Below, piece by piece: positions 25,112 through 33,041 of a stretch of DNA of 64,000 bases. The DNA lies in contig NZ_AUBB01000028.1 of NCBI RefSeq assembly GCF_000429025.1, positions 1 through 64,000 on the forward strand, read 5' to 3'. The notes below the pieces were generated by a model. It ran no database searches, was not told the origin of the DNA, and saw only the letters and a program-made list of their open reading frames with translations. Position 1 is the stretch's first letter, and each line of letters begins with the position of its first letter. Origin of the DNA: Actinospineispora spinosispora DSM 44797. GTDB taxonomy: Bacteria > Actinomycetota > Actinomycetes > Mycobacteriales > Pseudonocardiaceae. A program made the translations under genes and the position numbers.

Positions 25112-26425
25112 ATGTCTTCTTCCGAGGGCGACACCGCCCGCGAGACCGCCGTACTGCAGTACCCGGGCGGCGAGCACGAAATGAGCGTGGCGAAGGCCAC
25201 CGAGGGGTCCTCCGCCGTCGAACTGGGCAAGCTGCTGGCCAATACCGGCCTGGTGACCCTGGACAACGGCTTCGGCAATACCGCCGCCTGCTCGTCGGAG
25301 ATCACCTACATCGACGGCGACGCCGGCATTCTCCGCTACCGCGGCTATCCGATCGAGCAACTCGCTGAGCACTCGACGTTCGCCGAGACCAGCTATCTGT
25401 TGATCTACGGCGAGCTGCCGACGGCCGCCGAGCTCGAATCCTTCAAGACCAAGATCAGCCGGCACACCCTGCTGCACGAGGACCTCAAGCGGTTCTTCGA
25501 CGGCTTCCCGCGCGACGCGCACCCGATGCCGGTGCTGTCCAGTGCCGTCTCCGCGTTGTCGACCTTCTACCAGGACGCACTGGATCCGTTCGACGAGGAC
25601 GCGGTCGAGCTGTCCACCATCCGGCTGCTGGCCAAGGTCCCGACGATCGCGGCGTACGCGTACAAGAAGTCGATCGGCCAGCCGTTCCTGTACCCGGACA
25701 ACTCGCTCGGCGCCGTGGAGAACTTCCTGCGCATGACGTTCGGCTTCCCCGCCGAGCCGTACGAGGTGGACCCGGAGCTGGCCAGGGCGCTCGACGTCCT
25801 GTTCATCCTGCACGCCGATCACGAGCAGAACTGTTCGACCTCGACGGTGCGGATGGTCGGCTCGTCGCAGGCCAACCTGTTCGCCTCCATCTCGGCGGGC
25901 ATCAACGCGCTGTTCGGGCCGCTGCACGGTGGCGCCAACCAGTCCGTCCTGGAGATGCTGACCCGCATCAAGGAGGTCGAGGAAGGCGACATCGACAAGT
26001 TCATCGCCCGGGTCAAGGACAAGGAGAAGGGCGCCCGCCTGATGGGCTTCGGGCACCGGGTCTACAAGAACTACGACCCGCGCGCGAAGATCGTCAAGCA
26101 GAGTGCAGACGAGGTGCTCAAGAAGCTGGGTGTGTCCGACCCGCTGCTGGACATCGCCAAGTCCCTGGAGGAGCGCGCGCTCGCCGACGACTACTTCATC
26201 GAGCGCAAGCTGTACCCGAACGTCGACTTCTACACCGGGTTGATCTACCGGGCGATGGGCTTCCCGACGAAGTTCTTCACCGTGCTGTTCGCCCTCGGCC
26301 GGATGCCGGGCTGGATCGCGCACTGGCGCGAGATGATGGCCGACCCGCAGACGAAGATCGGCCGTCCGCGCCAGCTCTACACCGGTGCCGCCGAGCGCGA
26401 CTACCTGGCCATGGAGAAGCGCTGA
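25112..26425 (+). CDS. gltA: Citrate synthase (type II, long form)
   Basis: 437 residues from ATG 25112. Length and motifs fit the hexameric bacterial type: ITYIDGDAGILRYRGYPIEQLA, LHADHEQNCSTSTVRMVGS, FGPLHGGANQSVLEML, LMGFGHRVYKNYDPRAKI (active histidine) and VDFYTGLIYRAMGFP (catalytic aspartate). GAGAGG lies some ten bases upstream of the ATG; a GTG at 25094 is the alternative. It is the probable main TCA-cycle citrate synthase; the shorter paralogue is at 12883-14067. A composite palindrome begins six bases after the stop. Confidence 0.95.
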   Translation: MSSSEGDTARETAVLQYPGGEHEMSVAKATEGSSAVELGKLLANTGLVTLDNGFGNTAACSSEITYIDGDAGILRYRGYPIEQLAEHSTFAETSYLLIYGELPTAAELESFKTKISRHTLLHEDLKRFFDGFPRDAHPMPVLSSAVSALSTFYQDALDPFDEDAVELSTIRLLAKVPTIAAYAYKKSIGQPFLYPDNSLGAVENFLRMTFGFPAEPYEVDPELARALDVLFILHADHEQNCSTSTVRMVGSSQANLFASISAGINALFGPLHGGANQSVLEMLTRIKEVEEGDIDKFIARVKDKEKGARLMGFGHRVYKNYDPRAKIVKQSADEVLKKLGVSDPLLDIAKSLEERALADDYFIERKLYPNVDFYTGLIYRAMGFPTKFFTVLFALGRMPGWIAHWREMMADPQTKIGRPRQLYTGAAERDYLAMEKR

Positions 26426-26430
26426 CACCC

Positions 26431-26553
26431 CCTGTGAGCGGCAGGTGGTTCTACCGCGAAGCGGCGCCGTAGGCGTAGCAACCCTGAGCACTCACGACAC
26501 GCTTTTCGTCGTGAGTGCTCAGGGTTGCTATAGGACCACTTGCCACTCACAGG
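26431..26553. repeat. GTGAGTG-type composite palindrome
   Basis: Core 26434-26495 is a 62-bp unit (20 + 22 inserted + 20), then linker GACACGCTTTTCGTC at 26496-26510, then a 40-bp unit 26511-26550 containing GCTATAGGACC. Left half of unit one pairs with right half of unit two, and the inner halves pair with each other. It starts six bases behind the gltA stop, and its last bases run into the AGGAG ribosome-binding site of the photolyase gene. Confidence 0.9.
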
Positions 26554-26560
26554 AGCTCTT

Positions 26561-27922
26561 ATGGACACCGCTGTTGTCTGGTTCCGCCGCGATCTGCGGC
26601 TGAACGACCACGCCGCGCTGCTCGCGGCGGCGGACGCCGCCGGGTCCGCGCTCGCGCTGTTCGTGCTCGACGAGCACCTGCTCGGGCCGTCCGGCGCGCC
26701 CCGTACGGCGTTCCTGGCCGGCTGCCTGCGTGCGCTGGACGAGTCCCTGGACGGGCGGCTGCTGGTCCGCCGGGGCGATCCGGTGACCGTCGTGCCGGAG
26801 GTCGCGCGGGAGATCGGCGCCCGGACCGTGCACATCAGCGCGGACGCCGGTCCGTACGGCCGCGAACGTGACGCCCGGGTGGCGAAGCAGCTGCGTTCGC
26901 ACGACGTCGAGCTGGTCACCACAGGTTCGCCGTACGCGGTCACCCCCGGACGGGTGCGCAAGGCCGACGGCGAGCCGTACCGGGTGTTCACACCGTTCAA
27001 GCGCGCGTGGCTGGAGCACGGCTGGCGCGCGCCGGCCGATACCTCCGCCGACACCCTGACGTGGCTCTCACCGCCCTCCGGGGGCCGCGCGGAGCTGCCC
27101 TCGGTCGACTGCGCGATGGAGCTGCCGGAGCCCGGCGAGCAGGCCGCTCAGGCCGCCTGGCGGCGGTTCACCGGCAACGCACTGGCCGACTACGACCATG
27201 CGAGGGACCGCCCCGGGATCGACGGCACCTCCCGGCTGTCCGCCTACCTGCACTTCGGCTGCCTGCATCCGCGAACCCTGCTGGCCGACCTCCCCGAGGG
27301 CGTCTCGGCGGAGACGTTCCGCTCGGAGCTGGCCTGGCGCGACTTCTACGCCGACGTCCTCTGGCACCGCCCCCGCACCGCGAGGTACAACGCGGACCGC
27401 CGGTTCGACCAGATGCCCTGGGACTCCGGCGACGAAGCCGACGCGCTGTTCGACGCCTGGTGCGCGGGCCGCACCGGCTACCCGATCGTCGACGCCGGAA
27501 TGCGCCAGCTGCTCGCCGAGGGTTGGATGCACAACCGGGTGCGGATGATCGTGGCCAGCTTCCTGGTCAAGGACCTGCACCTGCCGTGGTGGCGCGGTGC
27601 GCGGCACTTCATGCGCAACCTCGTCGACGGCGACCTGGCGTCGAACCAGCACGGCTGGCAGTGGACGGCCGGCTCGGGCACGGATGCCGCGCCGTACTTC
27701 CGGATCTTCAACCCGACCAGCCAGGGCGAACGCTTCGACCCGGACGGCGAGTACGTGCGCCGCTACGTCCCCGAGCTGCGCGAGGTGTCCGGCCGAGCGG
27801 TCCATCAGCCGTGGAAGCTACGCACGAGCGTCGAGGGCTACCCGGAGCCGATCGTGGACCACGCGGCGGAACGCAAGGAGTCGCTGGCGCGCTACGAGTT
27901 CGTCAAGACCGGTTCGGCCTGA
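26561..27922 (+). CDS. phr: Deoxyribodipyrimidine photolyase
   Basis: 453 residues from ATG 26561 with AGGAG five bases upstream. The N-terminal photolyase alpha/beta domain begins TAVVWFRRDLRLNDHAAL. The FAD-binding half shows SRLSAYLHFGCLHPR, ELAWRDFYADVLW, GYPIVDAGMRQLLAEGWMHNRVRM and GDLASNQHGWQWTAGSGTDAAPYFRIFNP, including the WMHNR and the tryptophans used in electron transfer. It repairs cyclobutane pyrimidine dimers with blue light. The last 31 bases overlap the 3' end of the convergent VanZ-like gene. Confidence 0.94.
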   Translation: MDTAVVWFRRDLRLNDHAALLAAADAAGSALALFVLDEHLLGPSGAPRTAFLAGCLRALDESLDGRLLVRRGDPVTVVPEVAREIGARTVHISADAGPYGRERDARVAKQLRSHDVELVTTGSPYAVTPGRVRKADGEPYRVFTPFKRAWLEHGWRAPADTSADTLTWLSPPSGGRAELPSVDCAMELPEPGEQAAQAAWRRFTGNALADYDHARDRPGIDGTSRLSAYLHFGCLHPRTLLADLPEGVSAETFRSELAWRDFYADVLWHRPRTARYNADRRFDQMPWDSGDEADALFDAWCAGRTGYPIVDAGMRQLLAEGWMHNRVRMIVASFLVKDLHLPWWRGARHFMRNLVDGDLASNQHGWQWTAGSGTDAAPYFRIFNPTSQGERFDPDGEYVRRYVPELREVSGRAVHQPWKLRTSVEGYPEPIVDHAAERKESLARYEFVKTGSA

Positions 27923-28461
27923 CGTTCCCTGGCCCGCCACATCCGGTCGATCACCACACCCGCGACGATCCCGATGAGCCCACCGAGCGCGTTGGCCAGG
28001 AAGTCGGTCGTCGAACACTGTCGGCCGGGGACCACCGTCGCCTGGCTGATCTCGATCGCGGCCGGCAGCAGGACGACCAGCAGCGCCGGCCAGACAGCGC
28101 GCCTGCTGGCCACCACGAGCGCACAGCCGAGGGGGAACAGCATGCCGACGTTGAGCAGGCTCTCCATGCTCCCGCCGACCTTGGACGCGGAGTCGGCGAC
28201 GTCGCCGAGGGTGCTCGGCAGGCACTGCTCGAGGGTCTTGTAGTTGCCGTACCAGCCGCGCGGCGACAGCGTCATCGCCGAGGCACCGGCGAGCGACAGC
28301 AGCGCGATCAGGGTCGGGAACGAACGCCACCCCAGCGATCTGGCGAGCGGCCGCCAGATCAACAGGGCCACCACCAGCCCCACCAGCAGGAAGATCGGAG
28401 TCCATTTACTGATCGGAACAACCCGCCGCAGATGATGCGCGGCCTCGAAAATGGTGACCAT
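27892..28461 (-). CDS. VanZ-like membrane protein
   Basis: 189 residues from ATG 28461 with GGAG six bases upstream. Four to five hydrophobic segments and the VanZ-like core: MESLLNVGMLFPLGCALV, AAIEISQATVVPGRQCSTTDFLANALGGLIGIVAGV. Members confer low-level teicoplanin resistance or are of unknown role; the resistance role should not be assumed here because no other van genes are present. Its 3' end overlaps the end of phr in the convergent orientation. Confidence 0.85.
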   Translation of the reverse strand: MVTIFEAAHHLRRVVPISKWTPIFLLVGLVVALLIWRPLARSLGWRSFPTLIALLSLAGASAMTLSPRGWYGNYKTLEQCLPSTLGDVADSASKVGGSMESLLNVGMLFPLGCALVVASRRAVWPALLVVLLPAAIEISQATVVPGRQCSTTDFLANALGGLIGIVAGVVIDRMWRARERQAEPVLTNS

Positions 28462-28560
28462 CGTGGCTCCATTTTCCCGGCCGGCCGCTGAGACCGCCTC
28501 AGTGGGGGCCGTCCCAAGATGAGACACCCGGCCGGCCGTGGCGGCGCGATCATCGCCAGC

Positions 28561-28797
28561 GTGGACACCTCGAACGAGAGCTACAACCCGTGGACCGTCG
28601 TGAACCTGGTGTTCCACCATCTCGCCGACGCGGGCCTGCACCCGACGTTCAGCGAAGCGGGCGACCCCGGCGCGCACGCGGCAGAACTGTTGCGCGCGCT
28701 CGGCATCGAACCGGCCGCCGAGGGCAACCGTCAGGACTTCGAGCGCAAGACCGACGAGCTGGCCCGCATCCGGGCCGCGATGTTCGGTGAGTCCTGA
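28561..28797 (+). CDS. Small conserved-looking protein of unknown function
   Basis: 78 residues from GTG 28561 (92 if from ATG 28519). The sequence is well structured and charged: NPWTVVNLVFHHLADAGLHP, DPGAHAAELLRALGIEP and a helical end ERKTDELARIRAAMFGES. No membrane segment. I recognise no domain; the shape (a short helical protein) is common in actinobacteria. No strong ribosome-binding site decides between the two starts. Confidence 0.6.
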   Translation: MDTSNESYNPWTVVNLVFHHLADAGLHPTFSEAGDPGAHAAELLRALGIEPAAEGNRQDFERKTDELARIRAAMFGES

Positions 28798-28847
28798 CTC
28801 GCCGGTAGCCGGTCGACGACGCATACTCGTTGGTGAGCTGAGAAGAT

Positions 28848-28862
28848 CTCTATATTATAGAG
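28848..28862. promoter_or_regulatory. AT-rich 15-bp perfect palindrome upstream of the MacB-like gene
   Basis: CTCTATA-T-TATAGAG is a perfect palindrome in a GC-rich context, flanked by a second dyad GTGAGC (28833) and GCTCAC (28865). It contains TATATT and TATTAT, either of which could be a -10 box. It lies 97 bp upstream of the MacB-like start and is probably its promoter/operator. Confidence 0.55.
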
Positions 28863-28958
28863 CGGCTCACCTGATGGGGTGATGGTTTCCGAAAGGGACT
28901 GTCTGGCGGGGCTTGCCGCGGCAGTTTGCGAGGGATGCGCATTGAGGGGGACACGTCG

Positions 28959-31250
28959 ATGAGCAGCGCGACGGCGGTGTGCGCGCTGCACGACTGCGAC
29001 AATCCGATCCCCGACGACGCGGCCGGTTCGGCCCGTCGGTACTGCTGCGCGGCACACCGCAAGATCGCTCGCAAACACCGCAGAGACCTGGAGGCGCTCG
29101 CCGAGGCGCTCCCGGCGCAGCAACCGGCCGGCGGTGTCCCACACGATCCGCCGACCGAGCCGATCCCGATCGGGTCGTCCGAGGCAGACGCGTCGGCGCG
29201 ACGGGTCGTGCCCGCGCCCAAGCCCCGGTGGTTCCGCCGGGGCACCCAGCCGTTCGCCGCGCGAGGGGTCAAGCAGAGCCGCCTCCGCCCGTCGCCACCA
29301 CCGTTGCCCACCCAGCCCGAGTGGTTGCGCCCCGCCGAGGAGGCCGAGGCCGAGCTGCCCGCCGCGCTCGCCCCGCCGCGGGCAGCCGCTCCGCCGCCCG
29401 CGCCGCCGAAGCCCCGCCCGTCCAGGGCCGAGCCGGCGGCGTCCCCGTGCTCGCCGTCGCCGTCACCTGTCACGAAGCCGGAACCGGTTGACCGGCAGGC
29501 GCCGGTGGCCGAGCCGATCGATGCCGAGCCCGAGCCGCCTGTCGGCGAGCCGGAGGCAATCGAATCGGCTGAGGCGCTCGGGGTACCCGAGGTCGTCGAG
29601 CAGGCGCCCGTCGAGGAAACTGCGGCACCCGACATCGCCGAGTCCCCGGGATCTCCCGAGCATGAGCCGGAGGTCGTTCCGGAGCAGATCGAGGTCGAGC
29701 AGCCTGAGTCGGCCGACGTGGCAAGAAATGCTGAACCGACGGCTCAGGTGGAGCAGCAGCGAGTCGATCCCCGGCAGGGACAGTGGACGGCGCCTTCCGT
29801 CGGGTTTCTCGAGGAGCTGACCGCGCAGCCCGCCCCGGCGCCCCGTCGCACGAAGAAGGCGGTCAAGGCCGCGAAGCGAGAGAAGCTGGAGCAGCGCGCC
29901 GAGGCGAAGAAGAAGCTGGAGAAGCCGGACACGCCGACGTACGTGGCGAAGCCTGTCGCTCAGAAGCTGCCGCAGGCAGTCGTTCAATTTGCCTGGTTGA
30001 TGCAGATGCGGGAAGCGCTGCTTGCCGCGCTGCACAGTCTCTCCAGTAACCGGCTGCGGTCGGTATTGACCACGATCGGCATCATTGCCGGTGTCGCCTC
30101 GGTGATTGTCCTCGTCGCGATGGGAGACGGGATGACCAAGGGGTTCAACGACCAGTGGAGCCGGTTCGCCACTCAGATCACGATTAAACCAATTACCGGT
30201 CCCGTGGCGACCAGCAAGGCACCGCAGCATCTCACCGATGCGGACTTGAAGGCACTCCAGAACCGTCGCAAGGCGCCGGACGTCGTCATGCTGTCACCCG
30301 CTGTGGCCAGCAACTTGGTCATGGTGTCGTACGGTCAGCAGAAGGCTAGCGACCAGCTGTTCGGCATCGTCGGCAACTACCTCGAATTGGCGAACCGGCA
30401 CATGATCGCTGGCACCTGGTTCACCGACAAACAGATGAATGCCACTGTTCGCCAAGCGGTCATCGGGCCGGAAGTAGTCAACCAACTGTGGGGCCCGAGT
30501 ACCGATCCCAACTCGCTGATCGGCCTGCCGTTGCGAGTCGGGCACAGTACATTCCAGATCCAGGGCGTGGTCAACTCCGACGGCCAGAGTGACAACGTAA
30601 TCATGGTTCCGCTCGAAGCGGCTCGGGCCTACGTTGTCGGCAACAACGGCGACAAGCTGGATGTCATCATCGCCAGAGCTAGCAGCACCGAGACGGTGAA
30701 GACCGCTGAGTCCCAGATTTACCAGATTCTCGATGAGCAGCACCATGTACGGGAGAGCACCGACCGGGACTACGCCGTCAATGATTTCACTAGTATCCTG
30801 CAACAGCAGATGTCGTCGATCAAGTTCATGTCGTTGTTCATCATCGCGGTCGCTGCTATTTCGTTGTTCGTCGGCGGTGTCGGCGTCGCCAACATCATGT
30901 TGGTGGCGGTGACCGAGCGGACCAGGGAGATCGGTATCCGCAAGGCAATCGGTGCGCCTCGTCGAGCGATTATGCGCCAGTTCCTGAGCGAAGCGGTGAT
31001 GCTGACGTCCTTGGGCGGTGTGGTCGGTGTCGTGCTCGGCGTCGTGTTGTGCAAGGTCGGCGAGGTGGTCATACCGAAGCTCTGGCCTCCTGATCCGGCT
31101 TCGCTCACTCCTACCCCACTTCCGTTGCTGAGCTTGGAGCCGGTCCTGATCGCATTTGCGGTCAGTGTGGTGATCGGTCTGCTTGCCGGTGGCTACCCGG
31201 CATACCGGGCATCTCGTCTGCGCCCAATCGAGGCTCTGCGCTTTGAGTAG
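28959..31250 (+). CDS. MacB/FtsX-type ABC permease with zinc-finger-like N-terminus and long disordered linker
   Basis: 763 residues from ATG 28959 (GAGGGGG eight bases upstream). Residues 1-40 have C8, C13, C29, C30 and H33 in a zinc-finger-like arrangement (CALHDCDNP...RRYCCAAHRK). A Pro/Ala/Glu-rich disordered linker follows to about 300, then a basic helix. The permease starts near 340: a first helix at 363-388, a MacB periplasmic-core domain, and three more helices near 622-648, 678-702 and 726-748, ending RASRLRPIEALRFE as in MacB. No ABC ATPase lies nearby, so the partner must be elsewhere. Relatives lack the N-terminal part. Two small secreted proteins follow. Confidence 0.82.
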   Translation: MSSATAVCALHDCDNPIPDDAAGSARRYCCAAHRKIARKHRRDLEALAEALPAQQPAGGVPHDPPTEPIPIGSSEADASARRVVPAPKPRWFRRGTQPFAARGVKQSRLRPSPPPLPTQPEWLRPAEEAEAELPAALAPPRAAAPPPAPPKPRPSRAEPAASPCSPSPSPVTKPEPVDRQAPVAEPIDAEPEPPVGEPEAIESAEALGVPEVVEQAPVEETAAPDIAESPGSPEHEPEVVPEQIEVEQPESADVARNAEPTAQVEQQRVDPRQGQWTAPSVGFLEELTAQPAPAPRRTKKAVKAAKREKLEQRAEAKKKLEKPDTPTYVAKPVAQKLPQAVVQFAWLMQMREALLAALHSLSSNRLRSVLTTIGIIAGVASVIVLVAMGDGMTKGFNDQWSRFATQITIKPITGPVATSKAPQHLTDADLKALQNRRKAPDVVMLSPAVASNLVMVSYGQQKASDQLFGIVGNYLELANRHMIAGTWFTDKQMNATVRQAVIGPEVVNQLWGPSTDPNSLIGLPLRVGHSTFQIQGVVNSDGQSDNVIMVPLEAARAYVVGNNGDKLDVIIARASSTETVKTAESQIYQILDEQHHVRESTDRDYAVNDFTSILQQQMSSIKFMSLFIIAVAAISLFVGGVGVANIMLVAVTERTREIGIRKAIGAPRRAIMRQFLSEAVMLTSLGGVVGVVLGVVLCKVGEVVIPKLWPPDPASLTPTPLPLLSLEPVLIAFAVSVVIGLLAGGYPAYRASRLRPIEALRFE

Positions 31251-31378
31251 TACAGCTCGTCACATCTTTTCGACGACGATAAGAGATTTTAACAGGGCAT
31301 GTGCTGGTGTATAACGTATGATCGTCTCGCTCAGTGATGAACATTTCATCGATCTCGTCGATCAAAGGAGGCAGTTAT

Positions 31379-31630
31379 ATGCTCCGTCGCACTGTGATTG
31401 GGCTGGTCGCCATTGCGTTTAGCCTGATTATTCTCAGTGGCACGGCTTCAGCGGCGACATCCAGCCATCTAGCTGGTGTGGTTCCTACGCCTCACGGTAC
31501 ATGTGACAAGCCGGAAGGTTCATCTTGTCCGGAGGGAACCCAGCGGCCTCACAACAACACTTACGATCACAAGAGCGGTCAGGTCAACCCCGACGATCCG
31601 GACTACGATAAGAGAAACAACGATAATTGA
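31379..31630 (+). CDS. Small secreted protein (83 aa)
   Basis: 83 residues from ATG 31379, chosen because a perfect AAAGGAGG lies seven bases upstream. MLRRTVIGLVAIAFSLIILSGTASA is a clear signal peptide cleaved after ASA. The mature 57 residues are hydrophilic, with two cysteines (CDKPEGSSC) and an Asn/Asp-rich end. No family recognised. It sits 128 bp behind the MacB-like permease on the same strand, with its own AT-rich promoter region (TATAAC near 31310). Confidence 0.78.
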   Translation: MLRRTVIGLVAIAFSLIILSGTASAATSSHLAGVVPTPHGTCDKPEGSSCPEGTQRPHNNTYDHKSGQVNPDDPDYDKRNNDN

Positions 31631-31632
31631 CA

Positions 31633-31680
31633 AAAATGGACTGTAGCTGGATTGAATTCGACGAAGCTACAGTCCATTTT
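31633..31680. terminator. Bidirectional terminator hairpin
   Basis: Perfect 16-bp arms AAAATGGACTGTAGCT (31633-31648) and its complement (31665-31680), ending in TTTT on either strand, loop of 16. It lies between two convergent genes for small secreted proteins. This is a classical U-tailed terminator, unlike the other palindromes of the window. Confidence 0.92.
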
Positions 31681-31698
31681 CGTAGAGTCGACAGTGTG

Positions 31699-31983
31699 TC
31701 AGCTGCCGTTTCCACTATCTCCACAGTTTCCGTTTCCGTCGGCTCCGCAGCCTTGCCGTCCACCCGGGCTTCCGCCCGGGCCAGAACCGTTGTTTCCAGT
31801 GCCGTCATCGCCGTACGAACCGCCGGGACCATCGGCGGGGCCGTCCTTTACTGGCCCGGCCACAACCATGCTCGTGCTGCCGGCAGTCAGGGTGGGGCTA
31901 TGGGCAGCGATCGAGGCTGATCCGGAGCAGGTGAACGCAACGATCGCTCCCGCGGCGACAGTTGCTCTGGCGATGGGGAACAT
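31699..31983 (-). CDS. Small secreted Gly-rich protein (94 aa)
   Basis: 94 residues from ATG 31983 with AGGAGG six bases upstream. The N-terminus MFPIARATVAAGAIVAFTCSGSASIA is a signal peptide. The mature protein is rich in Gly, Asp and Asn (GPGGSYGDDGTGNNGSGPGG) with two cysteines near the end (GCGADGNGNCGD). No family recognised. It converges on the other small secreted protein across a shared terminator. Confidence 0.75.
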   Translation of the reverse strand: MFPIARATVAAGAIVAFTCSGSASIAAHSPTLTAGSTSMVVAGPVKDGPADGPGGSYGDDGTGNNGSGPGGSPGGRQGCGADGNGNCGDSGNGS

Positions 31984-32096
31984 GCATTTCCTCCTGAAGC
32001 TGAACAACGGTTTGGTGTAGGCTGATCCTACATCGGGTCCGCGTGCTGCCAGGTGGTTTCAGGTGAATTGGCCAGCCTCGTCTGCACAATGAGGAA

Positions 32097-32132
32097 GATT
32101 CTGTAGTCGCGGATCCGGCAGAAGGTGGTTGC
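32097..32132 (-). pseudogene. Degenerate copy of the 3' end of the Fis-type regulator gene (copy C)
   Basis: 36 bp that align with 35740-35775 of the intact regulator gene at roughly 30 positions. On the minus strand it still reads ATTFCRIRDYRI against ATIYRKIRDYGI, the recognition helix of the Fis domain. Nothing else of the gene is present on either side. It is the most diverged of the three copies. Confidence 0.7.
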
Positions 32133-32193
32133 CCGTACACCCGCGAGGAGTTGGGTGCTTCTGCATCGATGGTTAGGAGAGCTGTTCGCCGCC

Positions 32194-32742
32194 ATGATCG
32201 AAGTCAAGGTGCCTCCCTTTCGCACGGCGGCGATCTTATTCGACGAGCCAAAGGCGAGATATCCCATCTCGAAGTGGCTTCACGCCTCTTGCGCCGCGAC
32301 TCCGGAGGCTCCCGAGAGCTCGACCGCCCGGTATCTCGTCGAGGTTCAGCGCTTTTTCGGTGGAGCTGCCCCAAGGGCGATGATAGGTGGTGTCTTCCAG
32401 GTCGACAGTGGAGATGGTGTCCGATATCGAGTCGGTATTGGCGATCCCGTCTTCGTCGCGGATGAGGCTCGGCGTTCTTGTCCCAGTGGGCTGTGGAGTC
32501 AATCTTTCGCGCCAGGGTTACCGGCAGAGTACGCGCAAGCGGTGTGTGATGGCATAGTAGGACATGAGGGTCGGCTTCTTCCCACAGGTGAATTAATCGT
32601 GGACCGAGCTGGCTTCGACGTCGCTGAGTCGTCTAGCATGGTATTTCGACAAGCTGCCGAATTGCTAAGAGTGGCCGTAGCTTCTTCGTTGCAAGGTGCT
32701 GATGTCAAAGCTGAGGTGCGAGCGTCTATGGAAAATTGGTGA
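32194..32742 (+). CDS. Hypothetical protein in accessory region
   Basis: 182 residues from ATG 32194 (AGGAGAG is 12-18 bases upstream, a loose fit; the frame is open to 32125 through the repeat copy). No signal peptide or membrane helix. The C-terminal half looks folded and conserved in style: LWSQSFAPGLPAEYAQAVCDGIVG, LPTGELIVDRAGFDVAESSSMVFRQAAELLR. GC content is lower than in the core genes. The family is unknown to me. It is bounded on both sides by copies of the regulator 3' end, and an immunity-type role is possible but unproven. Confidence 0.55.
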   Translation: MIEVKVPPFRTAAILFDEPKARYPISKWLHASCAATPEAPESSTARYLVEVQRFFGGAAPRAMIGGVFQVDSGDGVRYRVGIGDPVFVADEARRSCPSGLWSQSFAPGLPAEYAQAVCDGIVGHEGRLLPTGELIVDRAGFDVAESSSMVFRQAAELLRVAVASSLQGADVKAEVRASMENW

Positions 32743-32939
32743 GAGTTACAGGAGTGGCTCAGCGAGGGGCTGACTGTGAGGGGCGTGGCTCAGAAGCCAT
32801 CGCCCTATGTTTGGTTGGAGAAGCGAGGTGGATTGGCCTACGGATCTGACGGTCGACGGCCCGTGCGATGACGTTAGTTACATTCACTCTGGCCAATTGA
32901 GCCCGAATGGATGAAATGCACTGGCGATGGTCCAGGCGG

Positions 32940-32984
32940 TGGGATGATGATTCCGTAGTCGCGGATCTTGCGGTATATGGTTGC
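32940..32984 (-). pseudogene. Degenerate copy of the 3' end of the Fis-type regulator gene (copy B)
   Basis: 45 bp matching 35731-35775 of the intact regulator; 35 of the 36 core bases (32949-32984) are identical. The minus strand reads ATIYRKIRDYGIIIPPP against ATIYRKIRDYGIVVPPS. Differences are mostly third-position changes, as if it was once under coding selection. It is in the same orientation as the intact end, 2.8 kb away, with the toxin/immunity genes between. Confidence 0.85.
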
Positions 32985-33041
32985 ATCGCAGCACTGCGTT
33001 TCGAATGAGTACGTGCCCGTGTCACAGGGGGAGTGGTGTCG

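Noticed and set aside
29984..30172. Separate gene for the permease part of the MacB-like protein
   Set aside because: The frame is continuous from the cysteine-rich head to the permease, with no stop, no frameshift and no internal ribosome-binding site, so it is one fusion protein.
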